Shown here: one piece after another, positions 34,907 through 42,841 of the stretch
Position numbering within the stretch: the stretch's first letter is position 1
How the letters are laid out: each line of letters begins with the position of its first letter
NCBI RefSeq assembly: GCF_030268885.1
Contig: NZ_BSSA01000003.1
Span: forward strand, 62,001 to 126,000
Direction of reading: 5' to 3'
Origin: Kitasatospora phosalacinea
GTDB lineage: Bacteria > Actinomycetota > Actinomycetes > Streptomycetales > Streptomycetaceae
DNA: 64,000 nucleotides
Made by a program: the position numbers and the translations under genes
Notes under the pieces: model-generated
The model's database searches: none
What the model was told of the DNA's origin: nothing
Seen by the model: the letters and a program-made list of their open reading frames with translations, nothing else

Positions 34907-35542
34907 GCCCAGCAGCCGGGGCGAGAGCGCCCCGCAGGGCAGCAGGCCCAGCTCGGCGCCCGCGTCCCGCAGGTCGGTCAGCACCAGCTCGTCGTGCATC
35001 AGCAGCGCCGACTGCTCGGGCCAGGCGATCGCCCACAGCCACAGGCCGCGCGCCTCGCCGACGTACACCGCCCGGTCGTCCGGCGCCCCCGGCACGTGGA
35101 ACATCGGCGTCGGCCGGCCCGCCGCCATCAGCTTCGCGTCGGCCGGCTTGTACAGCGCCACCGAGTCGCCCGGGTCCGGCCCGTCCAGCCCCGCGTACCG
35201 GGCGCCCAGGCCGATGCCCAGCTCCTCGGCCACCAGCACCAGCTCGCCGAACCCGCCCAGCGGGGCCGGGCCGGAACAGGCGACGGCGGTGGCCCGGGCG
35301 CCGGACAGGTCGTCACCCGCGTGCGCGATCCCGGTGAACAGCCAGCCCACCGGCAGCGGCCAGGGCAGCCAGACCGGCACCTGCGAGCGGTTCACCGCCA
35401 CGTTCAGGGCCTCGATGCTCGGGGGCAGCACCGGCTGCATCGGATGCACGGCGCCGTGCAGATCGCACTGCCAGGTGTCGGAGAAGAGGCCGGGGGCGCG
35501 GACCCGACCGGCGCACCTCGGGCAGCTTGGCTCGCCCCTCAT
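34904..35542 (-). CDS. DUF6758 family protein with N-terminal zinc ribbon
   Basis: A 212-residue protein. A zinc-ribbon-like motif (CPRCAGRVRAPG, then WQCDLHG) lies in the first 35 residues, followed by a conserved domain with WLPWPLPVGWLFTGIAHAGDD and EARGLWLWAIAWPEQS. Streptomyces homologs begin MRGEPSCP, which supports ATG 35542. A TTG at 35551 is the alternative closer to the GGAGGGAGGA sequence. The function is unknown. In Streptomyces it lies near the PHP and DEAD-helicase genes. Confidence 0.82.
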   Translation of the reverse strand: MRGEPSCPRCAGRVRAPGLFSDTWQCDLHGAVHPMQPVLPPSIEALNVAVNRSQVPVWLPWPLPVGWLFTGIAHAGDDLSGARATAVACSGPAPLGGFGELVLVAEELGIGLGARYAGLDGPDPGDSVALYKPADAKLMAAGRPTPMFHVPGAPDDRAVYVGEARGLWLWAIAWPEQSALLMHDELVLTDLRDAGAELGLLPCGALSPRLLG

Positions 35543-35697
35543 AACCGACAACGGTCCTCCCTCCGGACTGCTGCGTCAAGGACGATCACCCGTAAGGAGT
35601 GCGTCACGAGCCGCCCCGGCAACGGCCCGGGTCCGGCAGAGGTGATGTCCCGGCGGGAGCACCGTCAAACCCCCGCAGGTGACGGCCCCCGAACACA

Positions 35698-35744
35698 CTG
35701 ACGCCCCGCCGTCCCAGGGGTCTCCTGCGATGACGGGGCGTCAG
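35698..35744. terminator. Terminator after the small gene at 35791
   Basis: An 11-bp inverted repeat (CTGACGCCCCG/CGGGGCGTCAG) encloses a 25-nt loop and lies 47 nt past the stop of the minus-strand small gene. Confidence 0.55.
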
Positions 35745-35790
35745 CCGGGTATCGGAACGTCGGCGGGCCCGGAGGTCCGTCCGCGTTCGC

Positions 35791-35934
35791 TCACACGGCC
35801 TTGCACGGCCGGATGTACAGGCGCTCGCCGGTCTGCGCGGCGGCCTTCAGGTACTCGGACACGGTCTCCGCGTCGGCGATCAGCCGGTCGGTCTCCGTGC
35901 CGGCGTGATCCAGGCGGAGGATCTCGAAACGCAT
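35791..35934 (-). CDS. Small protein of unknown function (47 residues)
   Basis: A 47-residue acidic-basic protein beginning MRFEILRLDHAGTETDRLIA, with a helix-rich middle (VSEYLKAAAQTGERL) and ending YIRPCKAV. GGGAGAG precedes the ATG, so this start is preferred over the longer frame to 36045. The composition is normal for a real small protein. I do not recognise it. It is followed by a terminator and is probably monocistronic. Confidence 0.6.
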   Translation of the reverse strand: MRFEILRLDHAGTETDRLIADAETVSEYLKAAAQTGERLYIRPCKAV

Positions 35935-36359
35935 GGGCCTCTCCCTTCCCGTCCTCGGACTCCGAGGCGGACTCGGCCGACGGGTGGCCACCAGGCGGTG
36001 GCTCGTCGGCGTTGGCTGGGTCGGACGTCCGGCAGGTGCAGTCACCCGTCGTTCCCCCCACTCTCAGGCAGGACTTCTTCAGCGGCACTTTCCCTGCGGC
36101 ACCGGAGGGAGGGCGTAGTGCCCCGATGTCCCACTGTGCCGCGACGCTGCTTCCCGGCGGTTGCCCACCGGTTAAATCCGTGGTCTCGACGGCCGGAGGA
36201 GGGTGCGGCCGCCGGAGGGTACTGATCCCGGACGGAATCAAATATTACCCGACCTAACGATTCTTGTCGCGCGAAAACCCGGGCCGACTTCTGATCACTC
36301 GTCAGGAGACCTGCCCGCGGCCCGGATCCGGCCGGAAACCGCGGACCGCCGGGCGCGGC
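35935..36359. other. 425-bp gap with the promoter region of the 47-residue gene
   Basis: No gene is supported. The region is unusually AT-rich for this genome around 36232-36262 (AATCAAATATTACC), which on the minus strand offers TAATAT as a -10 about 300 bp upstream of the small gene. A long untranslated leader or a missed small gene cannot be excluded. The minus frame from 36241 is not convincing. Confidence 0.35.
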
Positions 36360-37202
36360 TCAGGCGGACCAGAACGCGGCCAGCGCCGCCGCCGTCTCGG
36401 CCGGCCGCTCGGCGTTCGGGGAGTGGCCCGCGCCGGGGACCACCAGCCGGGCCGCGCCCAGCCGCTCCGCCATCCGCGACTGCTCCTCGACCGGCCAGGC
36501 GTAGTCCCGCTCCCCGGACAGCACCAGCTTCGGCAACGGCACCGCCGCCAGCTCGTCCACCCGGTCCGGCGCCGACACCAGGTGCGCGGCCGCCGCCCGC
36601 AGGCCCTGGGGGCGGTTCGCCAGCCAGCGGCGGTGCAGGAACTCCGCGATCTCCGGGTCCAGCGGCGGCACCCGCTCGCCGTCCAGCTGCCGCATCACCT
36701 GCCAGATCGACTCCAGGTCCATCGAGTCCAGCGCCTCCAGCAGCATCGCCGTCCGCGCCGCCTCCGGCGGATCGATCGCCCCCGCTCCCGTCGACATCAG
36801 CGTCAGCGACACCCACGGCAGGTCCTGCGGCGCCGCGAGCACCGCCTCGCGCACCACCTGCCCCCCGAACGAGTGCCCCAGCAGGTGCACCGGCCCCGCC
36901 ACCCCCAGCTCCGCCGTCACCGCCCGCACGTCCGCCCCCAGCGCCGGGACGGTGTACGCCGCCGGGTCCTCCGGACCACCGGACTCGTACTGGCCCCGCT
37001 GGTCCACCGCCACCGTCCGGAAACCCGCCTCCGCGAGCGGTTCCAGCAGCGCGATGAAGTCCTCCTTGCTGCCGGTGAACCCCGGCACCAGCACCGCCGT
37101 CCCCCGCACCGCCCCCGTCGGCTCGCCCCACAACGCGGCCAACCCCGCCATCCGGGTCACCCGCACGCACGACGGCAACTTCAAGAACGGCGGCGTACTC
37201 AT
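36360..37202 (-). CDS. Alpha/beta hydrolase
   Basis: A 280-residue alpha/beta hydrolase. The nucleophile elbow is GHSFGGQ, the oxyanion-hole region is LVPGFTGSKEDF, the acidic residue is in SGERDYAWPVEEQ, and the catalytic His is in PGAGHSPNAERP. A lid domain rich in helices lies at about residues 135-215. GAGGGG precedes ATG 37202. The substrate is unknown. The neighbour DEAD-helicase gene ends in a strong terminator just upstream, so the promoter lies within about 100 bp. Confidence 0.88.
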   Translation of the reverse strand: MSTPPFLKLPSCVRVTRMAGLAALWGEPTGAVRGTAVLVPGFTGSKEDFIALLEPLAEAGFRTVAVDQRGQYESGGPEDPAAYTVPALGADVRAVTAELGVAGPVHLLGHSFGGQVVREAVLAAPQDLPWVSLTLMSTGAGAIDPPEAARTAMLLEALDSMDLESIWQVMRQLDGERVPPLDPEIAEFLHRRWLANRPQGLRAAAAHLVSAPDRVDELAAVPLPKLVLSGERDYAWPVEEQSRMAERLGAARLVVPGAGHSPNAERPAETAAALAAFWSA

Positions 37203-37306
37203 CCGCTGCGACCCCTCATCTCCGACCCCGACGCTTCGGGCTCACCCTACGGCCGACGACGCCCCCGGCGGCGGAGGGCGGGACGGCGCGGACGGGGGCC
37301 GGGAAC

Positions 37307-37350
37307 GCCGCAGGGGAGGGACGACGTGGTGTCGGTCCCTCCCCTGCGGC
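37307..37350 (-). terminator. Strong terminator of the DEAD-box helicase gene
   Basis: A perfect 16-bp stem (37307-37322 with 37335-37350) and a 12-nt loop lie 15 nt past the helicase stop codon. Confidence 0.8.
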
Positions 37351-37364
37351 GGGGGTGGTGCGGG

Positions 37365-39980
37365 TTACTGCTCGACGGCCTTCCGGGTCCGGCGCGGAGC
37401 CGGGATCTCCTCGACCGTGGCGGCCGTGGCCTTCTTGGTGGCGCGCTTGCGCGGGGCCGGGGCCTCCTCGGCCGGGGCGGCCTCAGCGGCCACGGCCTTC
37501 TTGGTGGTGCGCTTGCGCGGCGCGGGGGCCTCTTCGGCCGGGGCGGCCTCAGCGGCCACGGCCTTCTTGGTGGTGCGCTTGCGCGGCGCGGGGGCCTCTT
37601 CGGCCGGGGCGGCCTCAGCGGCCACGGCCTTCTTCGAAGTGCGCTTGCGCGGGGCCGGGGCCTCCTCGGCCGGGGCGGCCTCAGCGGCCACGGCCTTCTT
37701 GGTGGCGCGCTTGCGCGGCGCGGGGGCCTCCTCGACCGGAGCCGCCTCGACGACCGCGGCCGGGGCGGCCTCGGTGGCGACGACGGCCTTCTTGGTGGTG
37801 CGCTTGCGCGGGGCCGGGGCCTCCTCGGCCGGGGCGGCCTCAGCAGCTACGGCCTTCTTGGTGGTGCGCTTGCGCGGCGCGGGGGCCTCCTCGGCCGGGG
37901 CGGCCTCAGCGGCCACGGCCTTCTTGGTGGCCCGCTTGCGCGGCGCGGGGGCCTCCTCGACCGGAGCCGCCTCGACGACCGCGGCCGGGGCGGCCTCGGT
38001 GGCGACGACGGCCTTCTTGGCGGCGCGCTTGCGCGGGGCCGGGGCCGCCGCGGGCTCCTCGGCGGGGGACACCAGGGAGGTGACCGGCTTGCGGATGGCG
38101 CGCTGCTGCGGCGTCCGGGAGCGGATCACGGGCTCGGCGGCGACCGGCTCGGGGGCGGCGACCGGCTCGGGGGCGGACACCGGCTCCGGGGCGGCGACCG
38201 GCTCGGCGAACGCCGGGGCGGCGGCCTTGCGGGTGCGCTTGCGCGGGGTGCGGGCGGCGGTGGTGGCGGCCTCGGCGGCCGGGGCCTCCACGACGGGCGC
38301 GGGAGCGCTCGCGGGCGCCTCGACCGCCGCCGGGGTGGCGGTGGCCTCGACGGCGGCGGCCGCGGCGCTGCCGCCGCCTCGGCGGTTGCGGCTGCGGCGG
38401 CGCGGGCTGCGGCCCTCCACCGGCGCGGCGGCGGGGCCGGTGCCGGTGGCGGCGGGCTGCGGCTGCTCGACCGTCTGGGTCTCGGGGGCGACGGCGGCCG
38501 CGCTGCTGCCGCCGCGGGTGCGACGGCGCTCGCGGGAGCGGCGCGGGCGCTCGGCGGGGGCCGGGCTCTCGGGGGCGCCACCGCGTCCGCCGCGCGAGTC
38601 GCGGCCGTCACGGGAGTCGCGGGCGTCCCGGGAGGAGTCGCGGCCACCGCGTCCACCGCGCCCGCCGCGGCCGCCGGTCTCGCCGAGGTCCTCGACCTCC
38701 TCGGCGTCCAGGCCGGCCCGGGTGCGCTCGGACCGGGGCAGGACGCCCTTGGTGCCGGGGGCGATCCGCAGCAGCTCGTAGAGGTGCGGCGAGGTGGAGT
38801 AGGTCTCCTCCGGGTCGTTGAACGGCAGGTCCAGCGCCTTGTTGATGAGCTGCCAGCGCGGGATGTCGTCCCAGTCGACCAGGGTGACGGCGGTGCCCGA
38901 GGCGCCGGCCCGGCCGGTGCGGCCGATCCGGTGCAGGTAGGTCTTCTCGTCGTCGGTGCACTGGTAGTTGATGACGTGCGTGACGCCCTCGACGTCGATG
39001 CCGCGGGCGGCGACGTCGGTGCAGACCAGGACGTCGACCTTGCCGTTGCGGAAGGCGCGCAGGGCCTGCTCGCGGGCGCCCTGGCCGAGGTCGCCGTGGA
39101 CCGCGCCGGCCGCGAAGCCGCGCTTGGTGAGCTGCTCGGCGACGTCGGCGGCGGTGCGCTTGGTGCGGCAGAAGATCATCGCCAGGCCGCGGCCCTCGGC
39201 CTGCAGGATCCGGGAGACCATCTCGACCTTGTCGAGCGAGTGCGCGCGGAAGATGTGCTGCTCGATGTTGGCGACGGTGGTGCCGGTGTCGTCCGGGGCG
39301 GCGGCGCGGATGTGGGTGGGCTGGCTCATGTACCGGCGGGCCAGCGAGATGACCTGGCCGGGCATGGTGGCCGAGAAGAGCAGGGTCTGCCGCTTGGCGG
39401 GCAGCATGGTGATGATCTTCTCGACGTCCGGCAGGAAGCCGAGGTCGAGCATCTCGTCGGCCTCGTCCAGGACCAGGGCGCGGACCTTGGACAGGTCGAG
39501 CTTGCGCTGCCCGGCCAGGTCGAGCAGGCGGCCGGGGGTGCCGACCACGATGTCCACGCCCTTCTTCAGGGCCTCGACCTGCGGCTCGTACGCGCGGCCG
39601 CCGTACACGGCCAGCACGCGGACGTCGCGGACCTTGCCCGCGGTCTGCAGGTCGTTGGTGACCTGGGTGCAGAGCTCGCGGGTGGGGACGACGATGAGCG
39701 CCTGCGGGCTCTCGGAGAGCTGCTCGGCGGTGGCCCGGCCGGCGGCGACGTCGGCCTTGACCACGACCCGCTCGATCAGCGGGAGGCCGAAGCCGAGGGT
39801 CTTGCCGGTGCCGGTCTTGGCCTGGCCGATGACGTCGTGGCCGGTCAGCGCGACCGGCAGGGTCATCTCCTGGATCGGGAAGGGGTGGACGATGCCGACG
39901 GCCTCCAGGGCCTCGGCGGTCTCCGCGAGGACGCCGAGGTCGCGGAAGGTCGTCTTGGTGGGGTCAACGGTGGTGGACAG
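37365..39980 (-). CDS. DEAD-box RNA helicase with long repetitive basic C-terminal tail
   Basis: An 871-residue RNA helicase. The Q motif (FPIQEMT), Walker A (AKTGTGKT), DEAD (VLDEADEMLD), SAT and motif VI (HRIGRTGRAG) are all present in residues 1-420. The remaining half is a low-complexity tail: RGG-rich near residue 460, then about ten 22-residue repeats of the type EEAPAPRKRTTKKAVAAEAA. The only in-frame start that keeps the Q motif is CTG 39980, which has AGAGG at 7-nt spacing. Nearby ATG codons are out of frame. It is a cold-shock or ribosome-related helicase (Rv3211 context). Confidence 0.92.
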   Translation of the reverse strand: MSTTVDPTKTTFRDLGVLAETAEALEAVGIVHPFPIQEMTLPVALTGHDVIGQAKTGTGKTLGFGLPLIERVVVKADVAAGRATAEQLSESPQALIVVPTRELCTQVTNDLQTAGKVRDVRVLAVYGGRAYEPQVEALKKGVDIVVGTPGRLLDLAGQRKLDLSKVRALVLDEADEMLDLGFLPDVEKIITMLPAKRQTLLFSATMPGQVISLARRYMSQPTHIRAAAPDDTGTTVANIEQHIFRAHSLDKVEMVSRILQAEGRGLAMIFCRTKRTAADVAEQLTKRGFAAGAVHGDLGQGAREQALRAFRNGKVDVLVCTDVAARGIDVEGVTHVINYQCTDDEKTYLHRIGRTGRAGASGTAVTLVDWDDIPRWQLINKALDLPFNDPEETYSTSPHLYELLRIAPGTKGVLPRSERTRAGLDAEEVEDLGETGGRGGRGGRGGRDSSRDARDSRDGRDSRGGRGGAPESPAPAERPRRSRERRRTRGGSSAAAVAPETQTVEQPQPAATGTGPAAAPVEGRSPRRRSRNRRGGGSAAAAAVEATATPAAVEAPASAPAPVVEAPAAEAATTAARTPRKRTRKAAAPAFAEPVAAPEPVSAPEPVAAPEPVAAEPVIRSRTPQQRAIRKPVTSLVSPAEEPAAAPAPRKRAAKKAVVATEAAPAAVVEAAPVEEAPAPRKRATKKAVAAEAAPAEEAPAPRKRTTKKAVAAEAAPAEEAPAPRKRTTKKAVVATEAAPAAVVEAAPVEEAPAPRKRATKKAVAAEAAPAEEAPAPRKRTSKKAVAAEAAPAEEAPAPRKRTTKKAVAAEAAPAEEAPAPRKRTTKKAVAAEAAPAEEAPAPRKRATKKATAATVEEIPAPRRTRKAVEQ
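37381..38058 (-). repeat. 66-bp tandem repeats coding the helicase tail
   Basis: Units of 66 bp (22 codons) encode EEAPAPRKR[T/A]TKKAVAAEAAPA. About ten units are present, several almost identical at DNA level, with a longer variant (AVVATEAAPAAVVEAAPVEE) occurring twice. This suggests recent slippage or unequal exchange. Confidence 0.9.
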
Positions 39981-40337
39981 GGTGCTGCCTCTTCCATGTG
40001 GAGGGCCGAGCCCGAACGCGTCCTGCCGTGCCCGGGCGGCCCCGGGAGGGGCGCGTCGGGCGGGCGGCGCGGGGGAGGGCGTCCCGTGGTGAACCGGGTC
40101 GTGCGGCGCGCTGTCGGCGCGGTCCGCGGCGGCCCTCGCTCGGCCTGGTGCGGTGCCTGGGCCCGAGGCTCGGGCCAGGTCGGAGCCGATCGGGTCTCCG
40201 ACCGGGCATCCGCGTACGTGAGCGCCGGGTGCTGCACCGGGCGGCGGAACGCCACCGGGCACGACTGCGCGGCCTGCCGTTGGACGGACGGGCCGCGCCG
40301 GTCTTACACCTGGCCTCACCACCTACCATACAGTCAA
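39981..40337 (-). promoter_or_regulatory. Long 5' leader and candidate promoter of the DEAD-box helicase gene
   Basis: No gene is visible in the 466-bp gap 39981-40446. On the minus strand, TTGACT (40332-40337) is a good -35, but the matching -10 is ambiguous. If it is used, the helicase mRNA has a leader of about 320 nt, common for cold-shock helicases. The other end of the gap holds the ferritin-like promoter. Confidence 0.35.
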
Positions 40338-40433
40338 GCGACGACTCGAACACGTGACGGTCGATACTCCGACCGGCCGAACCCGGCTGGCGGGGTGGTC
40401 GGAGGGCGGCTCCGGGCGGCCGGGCGGGACCAC

Positions 40434-40439
40434 TAAGGT
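40434..40439 (+). promoter_or_regulatory. -10 box of leaderless ferritin-like gene
   Basis: TAAGGT followed by 7 nt and ATG 40447, without a ribosome binding site. Confidence 0.5.
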
Positions 40440-40446
40440 CGTTGCC

Positions 40447-41172
40447 ATGGAGACTCAGGAACCCGCGGACGGGCCCACCGACTCGATCGGCCCCTGGGCG
40501 GCCCGGGCCGCCGACCCGCAGTACCGGGCGGCCGTGCTGGACCTGCTCGGCGCCCTCGCGTACGGCGAGCTGAGCGCCTTCGAGCGGCTGGCCGAGGACG
40601 CCAAGTTCGCGCCCGGCATCGAGGAGAAGGCCGCGCTGGCCCGGATGGCCTCCGCCGAGTTCCAGCACTACCAGCTGCTGCACGACCGGCTGGCCGAGGT
40701 CGGTGCCGACCCGGTCGCGGTGATGGAGCCCTTCGTCGAACCGCTGGAGAACTTCCACCGGATGACCGCCCCGGCCGACTGGCTGGAGGGCCTGGTCAAG
40801 GCGTACGTCGGCGACGCGATCGCCAGCGACTTCTACCGCGAGGTCGCCGTCCGGCTCGACGACGACACCCGGGACCTGGTGCTGCGGGTGATGTCCGACA
40901 CCGGGCACGCCGAGTTCGCGGTCGAGCGGGTGCGGCAGGCGATCGCCGAGGACCCGCGGGTCGGCGGGCGGCTCGCGCTGTGGGGGCGGCGGCTGATGGG
41001 CGAGGCGCTCAGCCAGGCGCAGCGGGTGGTCGCCGAGCGCGACGCGCTGTCCAACCTGCTGGTCGGCGGGGCGCAGGTGCGCGGCTTCGACCTGGTCGAG
41101 GTCGGCAAGATGTTCAACCGGATCACCGAGACCCACACCAAGCGGATGGCGGCGCTGGGCCTGGCCTCCTGA
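40447..41172 (+). CDS. Ferritin-like fold protein (Rv3210c type)
   Basis: A 241-residue all-helical protein with the carboxylate-bridged di-iron pattern of ferritin-like/MiaE-like proteins: ELSAFERLAEDA, MASAEFQHYQLLHDRL, and DTGHAEFAVERVRQ. The Glu and His positions fit an ExxH di-iron site. The function is unknown in actinobacteria, where it sits beside the DEAD helicase and the DUF3107/TetR genes. It is probably leaderless and monocistronic. Confidence 0.85.
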   Translation: METQEPADGPTDSIGPWAARAADPQYRAAVLDLLGALAYGELSAFERLAEDAKFAPGIEEKAALARMASAEFQHYQLLHDRLAEVGADPVAVMEPFVEPLENFHRMTAPADWLEGLVKAYVGDAIASDFYREVAVRLDDDTRDLVLRVMSDTGHAEFAVERVRQAIAEDPRVGGRLALWGRRLMGEALSQAQRVVAERDALSNLLVGGAQVRGFDLVEVGKMFNRITETHTKRMAALGLAS

Positions 41173-41188
41173 GCGGGGCCGCCGGCGT

Positions 41189-41464
41189 TCAGGGGTGGCG
41201 GTGCCGGCCGCGGGGCCCCGGCCGCAGGTCGGGGCGGGCCGGCAGCGACACCAGCAGGGCCGCCACGGCGGCGGAGAGCGCCAGCGCCAGCAGCGGCGCG
41301 TGCCCGTCCAGCACGTAGTGGCCGATCCGGTCGGCCAGCACCGCGGAGACCAGCGCCGTGCCGACCGGCAGCGCCCGCGGGCCGGGGTACAGGTCGGGCC
41401 GCACCAGCAGGGCGCCCACCCCGACGGCCAGCCCGATCAGGACCGACGTGATCGCCTCCCACAC
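41189..41464 (-). CDS. Small membrane protein, unknown function
   Basis: A 91-residue protein with two or three hydrophobic helices (about residues 4-20, 35-50 and 55-74) and a basic tail ending RGRHRHP. GGGAGG lies 5 nt before GTG 41464. It is convergent with the ferritin-like gene, with only 16 bp between stop codons. I do not recognise a function. Confidence 0.7.
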   Translation of the reverse strand: MWEAITSVLIGLAVGVGALLVRPDLYPGPRALPVGTALVSAVLADRIGHYVLDGHAPLLALALSAAVAALLVSLPARPDLRPGPRGRHRHP

Positions 41465-41536
41465 GGCTGCCTCCCTGGTGCGCGACGCTGCGGCAGCAGT
41501 CCGCCTACCCGCCCGGGCCCACCGGTACGCACAGCA

Positions 41537-41572
41537 CGGCGCCCCGTCCCCCCGGTGGGGGACGGGGCGCCG
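41537..41572. terminator. Strong terminator after the DUF3107 gene
   Basis: A perfect 16-bp GC-rich stem (41537-41552 with 41557-41572) and a 4-nt loop lie 12 nt past the stop of the minus-strand DUF3107 gene. Confidence 0.8.
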
Positions 41573-41583
41573 GTGACGCGGGC

Positions 41584-41811
41584 TCAGAGCGTGCCGAAGC
41601 CGACCTTGCGGACGGACGGCTCGCCGATCTCGACGTACGCGAGCCGCTCGGACGGCACCAGCACGCGGCGGCCGTGCTCGTCGACCAGGGTGAACAGCTT
41701 CGAGGTGCCGTCCAGGGCCTTGGCGACCGCGTCCGCGACCTCTTCGGCAGATTGCGCGCTCTCCAGGACGATCTCCCGGTTCGCGTTCTGCACGCCGATC
41801 TTGACCTCCAC
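41584..41811 (-). CDS. DUF3107 family protein (TB9.4-like)
   Basis: A 75-residue small protein, beginning MEVKIGVQNANREIVLESAQ, with an alpha-beta layout and a C-terminal GEPSVRKVGFGTL. It matches the actinobacterial DUF3107 family (Mycobacterium Rv3208A). The GTG start is preceded by GGAGGGA. It lies beside a TetR regulator, as in Mycobacterium, with a separate short intergenic region of 140 bp. The function is unknown. Confidence 0.9.
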   Translation of the reverse strand: MEVKIGVQNANREIVLESAQSAEEVADAVAKALDGTSKLFTLVDEHGRRVLVPSERLAYVEIGEPSVRKVGFGTL

Positions 41812-41951
41812 GGCTTCCGTCCCTCCGGTAGCTGGCCGCGCGCCCCCGACCGCCGTTCGCGGTGGGAGCGCCGTACGGGCATCACCTTAAGGCAGCAACC
41901 CGGCCGGGAGGCGAAGGTCGGGGGTCGGTCCGCTCAGGGCCGAATCGCGGT

Positions 41952-42608
41952 TCAGTCCGCCTGCTCGGCGGAACCCTCCTGGGCGGGGTGCATCGGGAAG
42001 CCCTTCAGGCCGCGCCAGGCCAGGCTGGCGACCAGCCGGACGGCCTCCTCGCGCGGGATCTCGCCGTCCTGGGTGAGCCAGTACCGGGCGGTGATCTGGG
42101 CCAGGCCGCAGACGCCGACCGCGAGCAGCTTGGCCTCGGCCTCGGGCAGGTCGGTGTCCTCGGCGATCACCTTGGAGACCAGGGTCGCGCTCAGGTCGGT
42201 GGCCCGGTCGACCCGCTCGCGCACCGCCGGGTCGTTGGTCAGGTCCGACTCGAAGACCAGCCGGAACGCGCCGGACTCGCTGGAGACGTAGTGGAAGTAC
42301 GCCTCCATGGTCGCGGCCACGCGCTGCTTGTTGTCGCTGGTCGCCTCCAGCGCGGCCCGGGTGCCGTCCACCAGGGCGTCGCAGTGCTTGTCGAGCAGCG
42401 CGAGGTAGAGCTCCAGCTTGCCCGGGAAGTGCTGGTACAGCACCGGCTTGCTGACGCCGGCCCGCTCGGCGATGTCGTCCATGGCGGCGGCGTGGTAGCC
42501 CTGGGCGACGAACACCTCCTGGGCGGCTCCGAGCAGTTGTTCACGGCGGGCGCTTCGCGGCAGGCGGGCACCGCGCGGACGCTCCTGCGCCTCCTGGATG
42601 GCCGTCAC
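41952..42608 (-). CDS. TetR family regulator (Rv3208-like)
   Basis: A 218-residue TetR regulator. The N-terminal HTH includes AAMDDIAERAGVSKPVLYQHFPGK. The C-terminal domain is a helical ligand-binding region. The GTG at 42608 has GAGGAG just upstream and begins TAIQEAQERPRG. The context beside DUF3107 and downstream of the hydrolase is conserved. The target and ligand are unknown. A palindrome in its own promoter region could not be pinned down. Confidence 0.9.
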   Translation of the reverse strand: MTAIQEAQERPRGARLPRSARREQLLGAAQEVFVAQGYHAAAMDDIAERAGVSKPVLYQHFPGKLELYLALLDKHCDALVDGTRAALEATSDNKQRVAATMEAYFHYVSSESGAFRLVFESDLTNDPAVRERVDRATDLSATLVSKVIAEDTDLPEAEAKLLAVGVCGLAQITARYWLTQDGEIPREEAVRLVASLAWRGLKGFPMHPAQEGSAEQAD

Positions 42609-42827
42609 GGCGCTCCTCACTTCACGGTCTGCGATGGACTGGCGGGGTGATTGATTCTACTTTTCGGTAACCCGCTCGTGCGCGGGTGAAGCCGAGTAAA
42701 GCGCACAACCGCCCTTGTCGGGAGCCCACAATACGGCCCGGGCCGCGGCTGTCCACGGGTCGAGACGGCCTCGTGACGGGGGCAGTACGGGCCCGTGACC
42801 GGCCGTGTCGGCGGCTCCCGCCCTCAC

Positions 42828-42833
42828 TACCAT
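42828..42833 (+). promoter_or_regulatory. -10 box of the hydrolase gene
   Basis: TACCAT is 8 nt before ATG 42842 and no ribosome binding site is present, so the transcript may be leaderless or nearly so. Confidence 0.35.
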
Positions 42834-42841
42834 CGTGCTCC

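Noticed and set aside
36046..36241. A minus-strand frame starting at 36241
   Set aside because: It runs through the 47-residue gene in another frame without a stop, has no ribosome binding site, and no resemblance to a family.
37381..38058. Regular repeats that could look like a CRISPR array
   Set aside because: The units are head-to-tail without distinct spacers, all in one reading frame with an integral codon period (22), and part of the helicase tail. No cas genes are present.
36264..40436. A plus-strand open frame of 1390 codons
   Set aside because: It is antisense to the hydrolase and DEAD-box helicase genes. The repeats and Gly/Arg-rich composition are the mirror of the GC-rich coding sequence, and it has no ribosome binding site or family motif.
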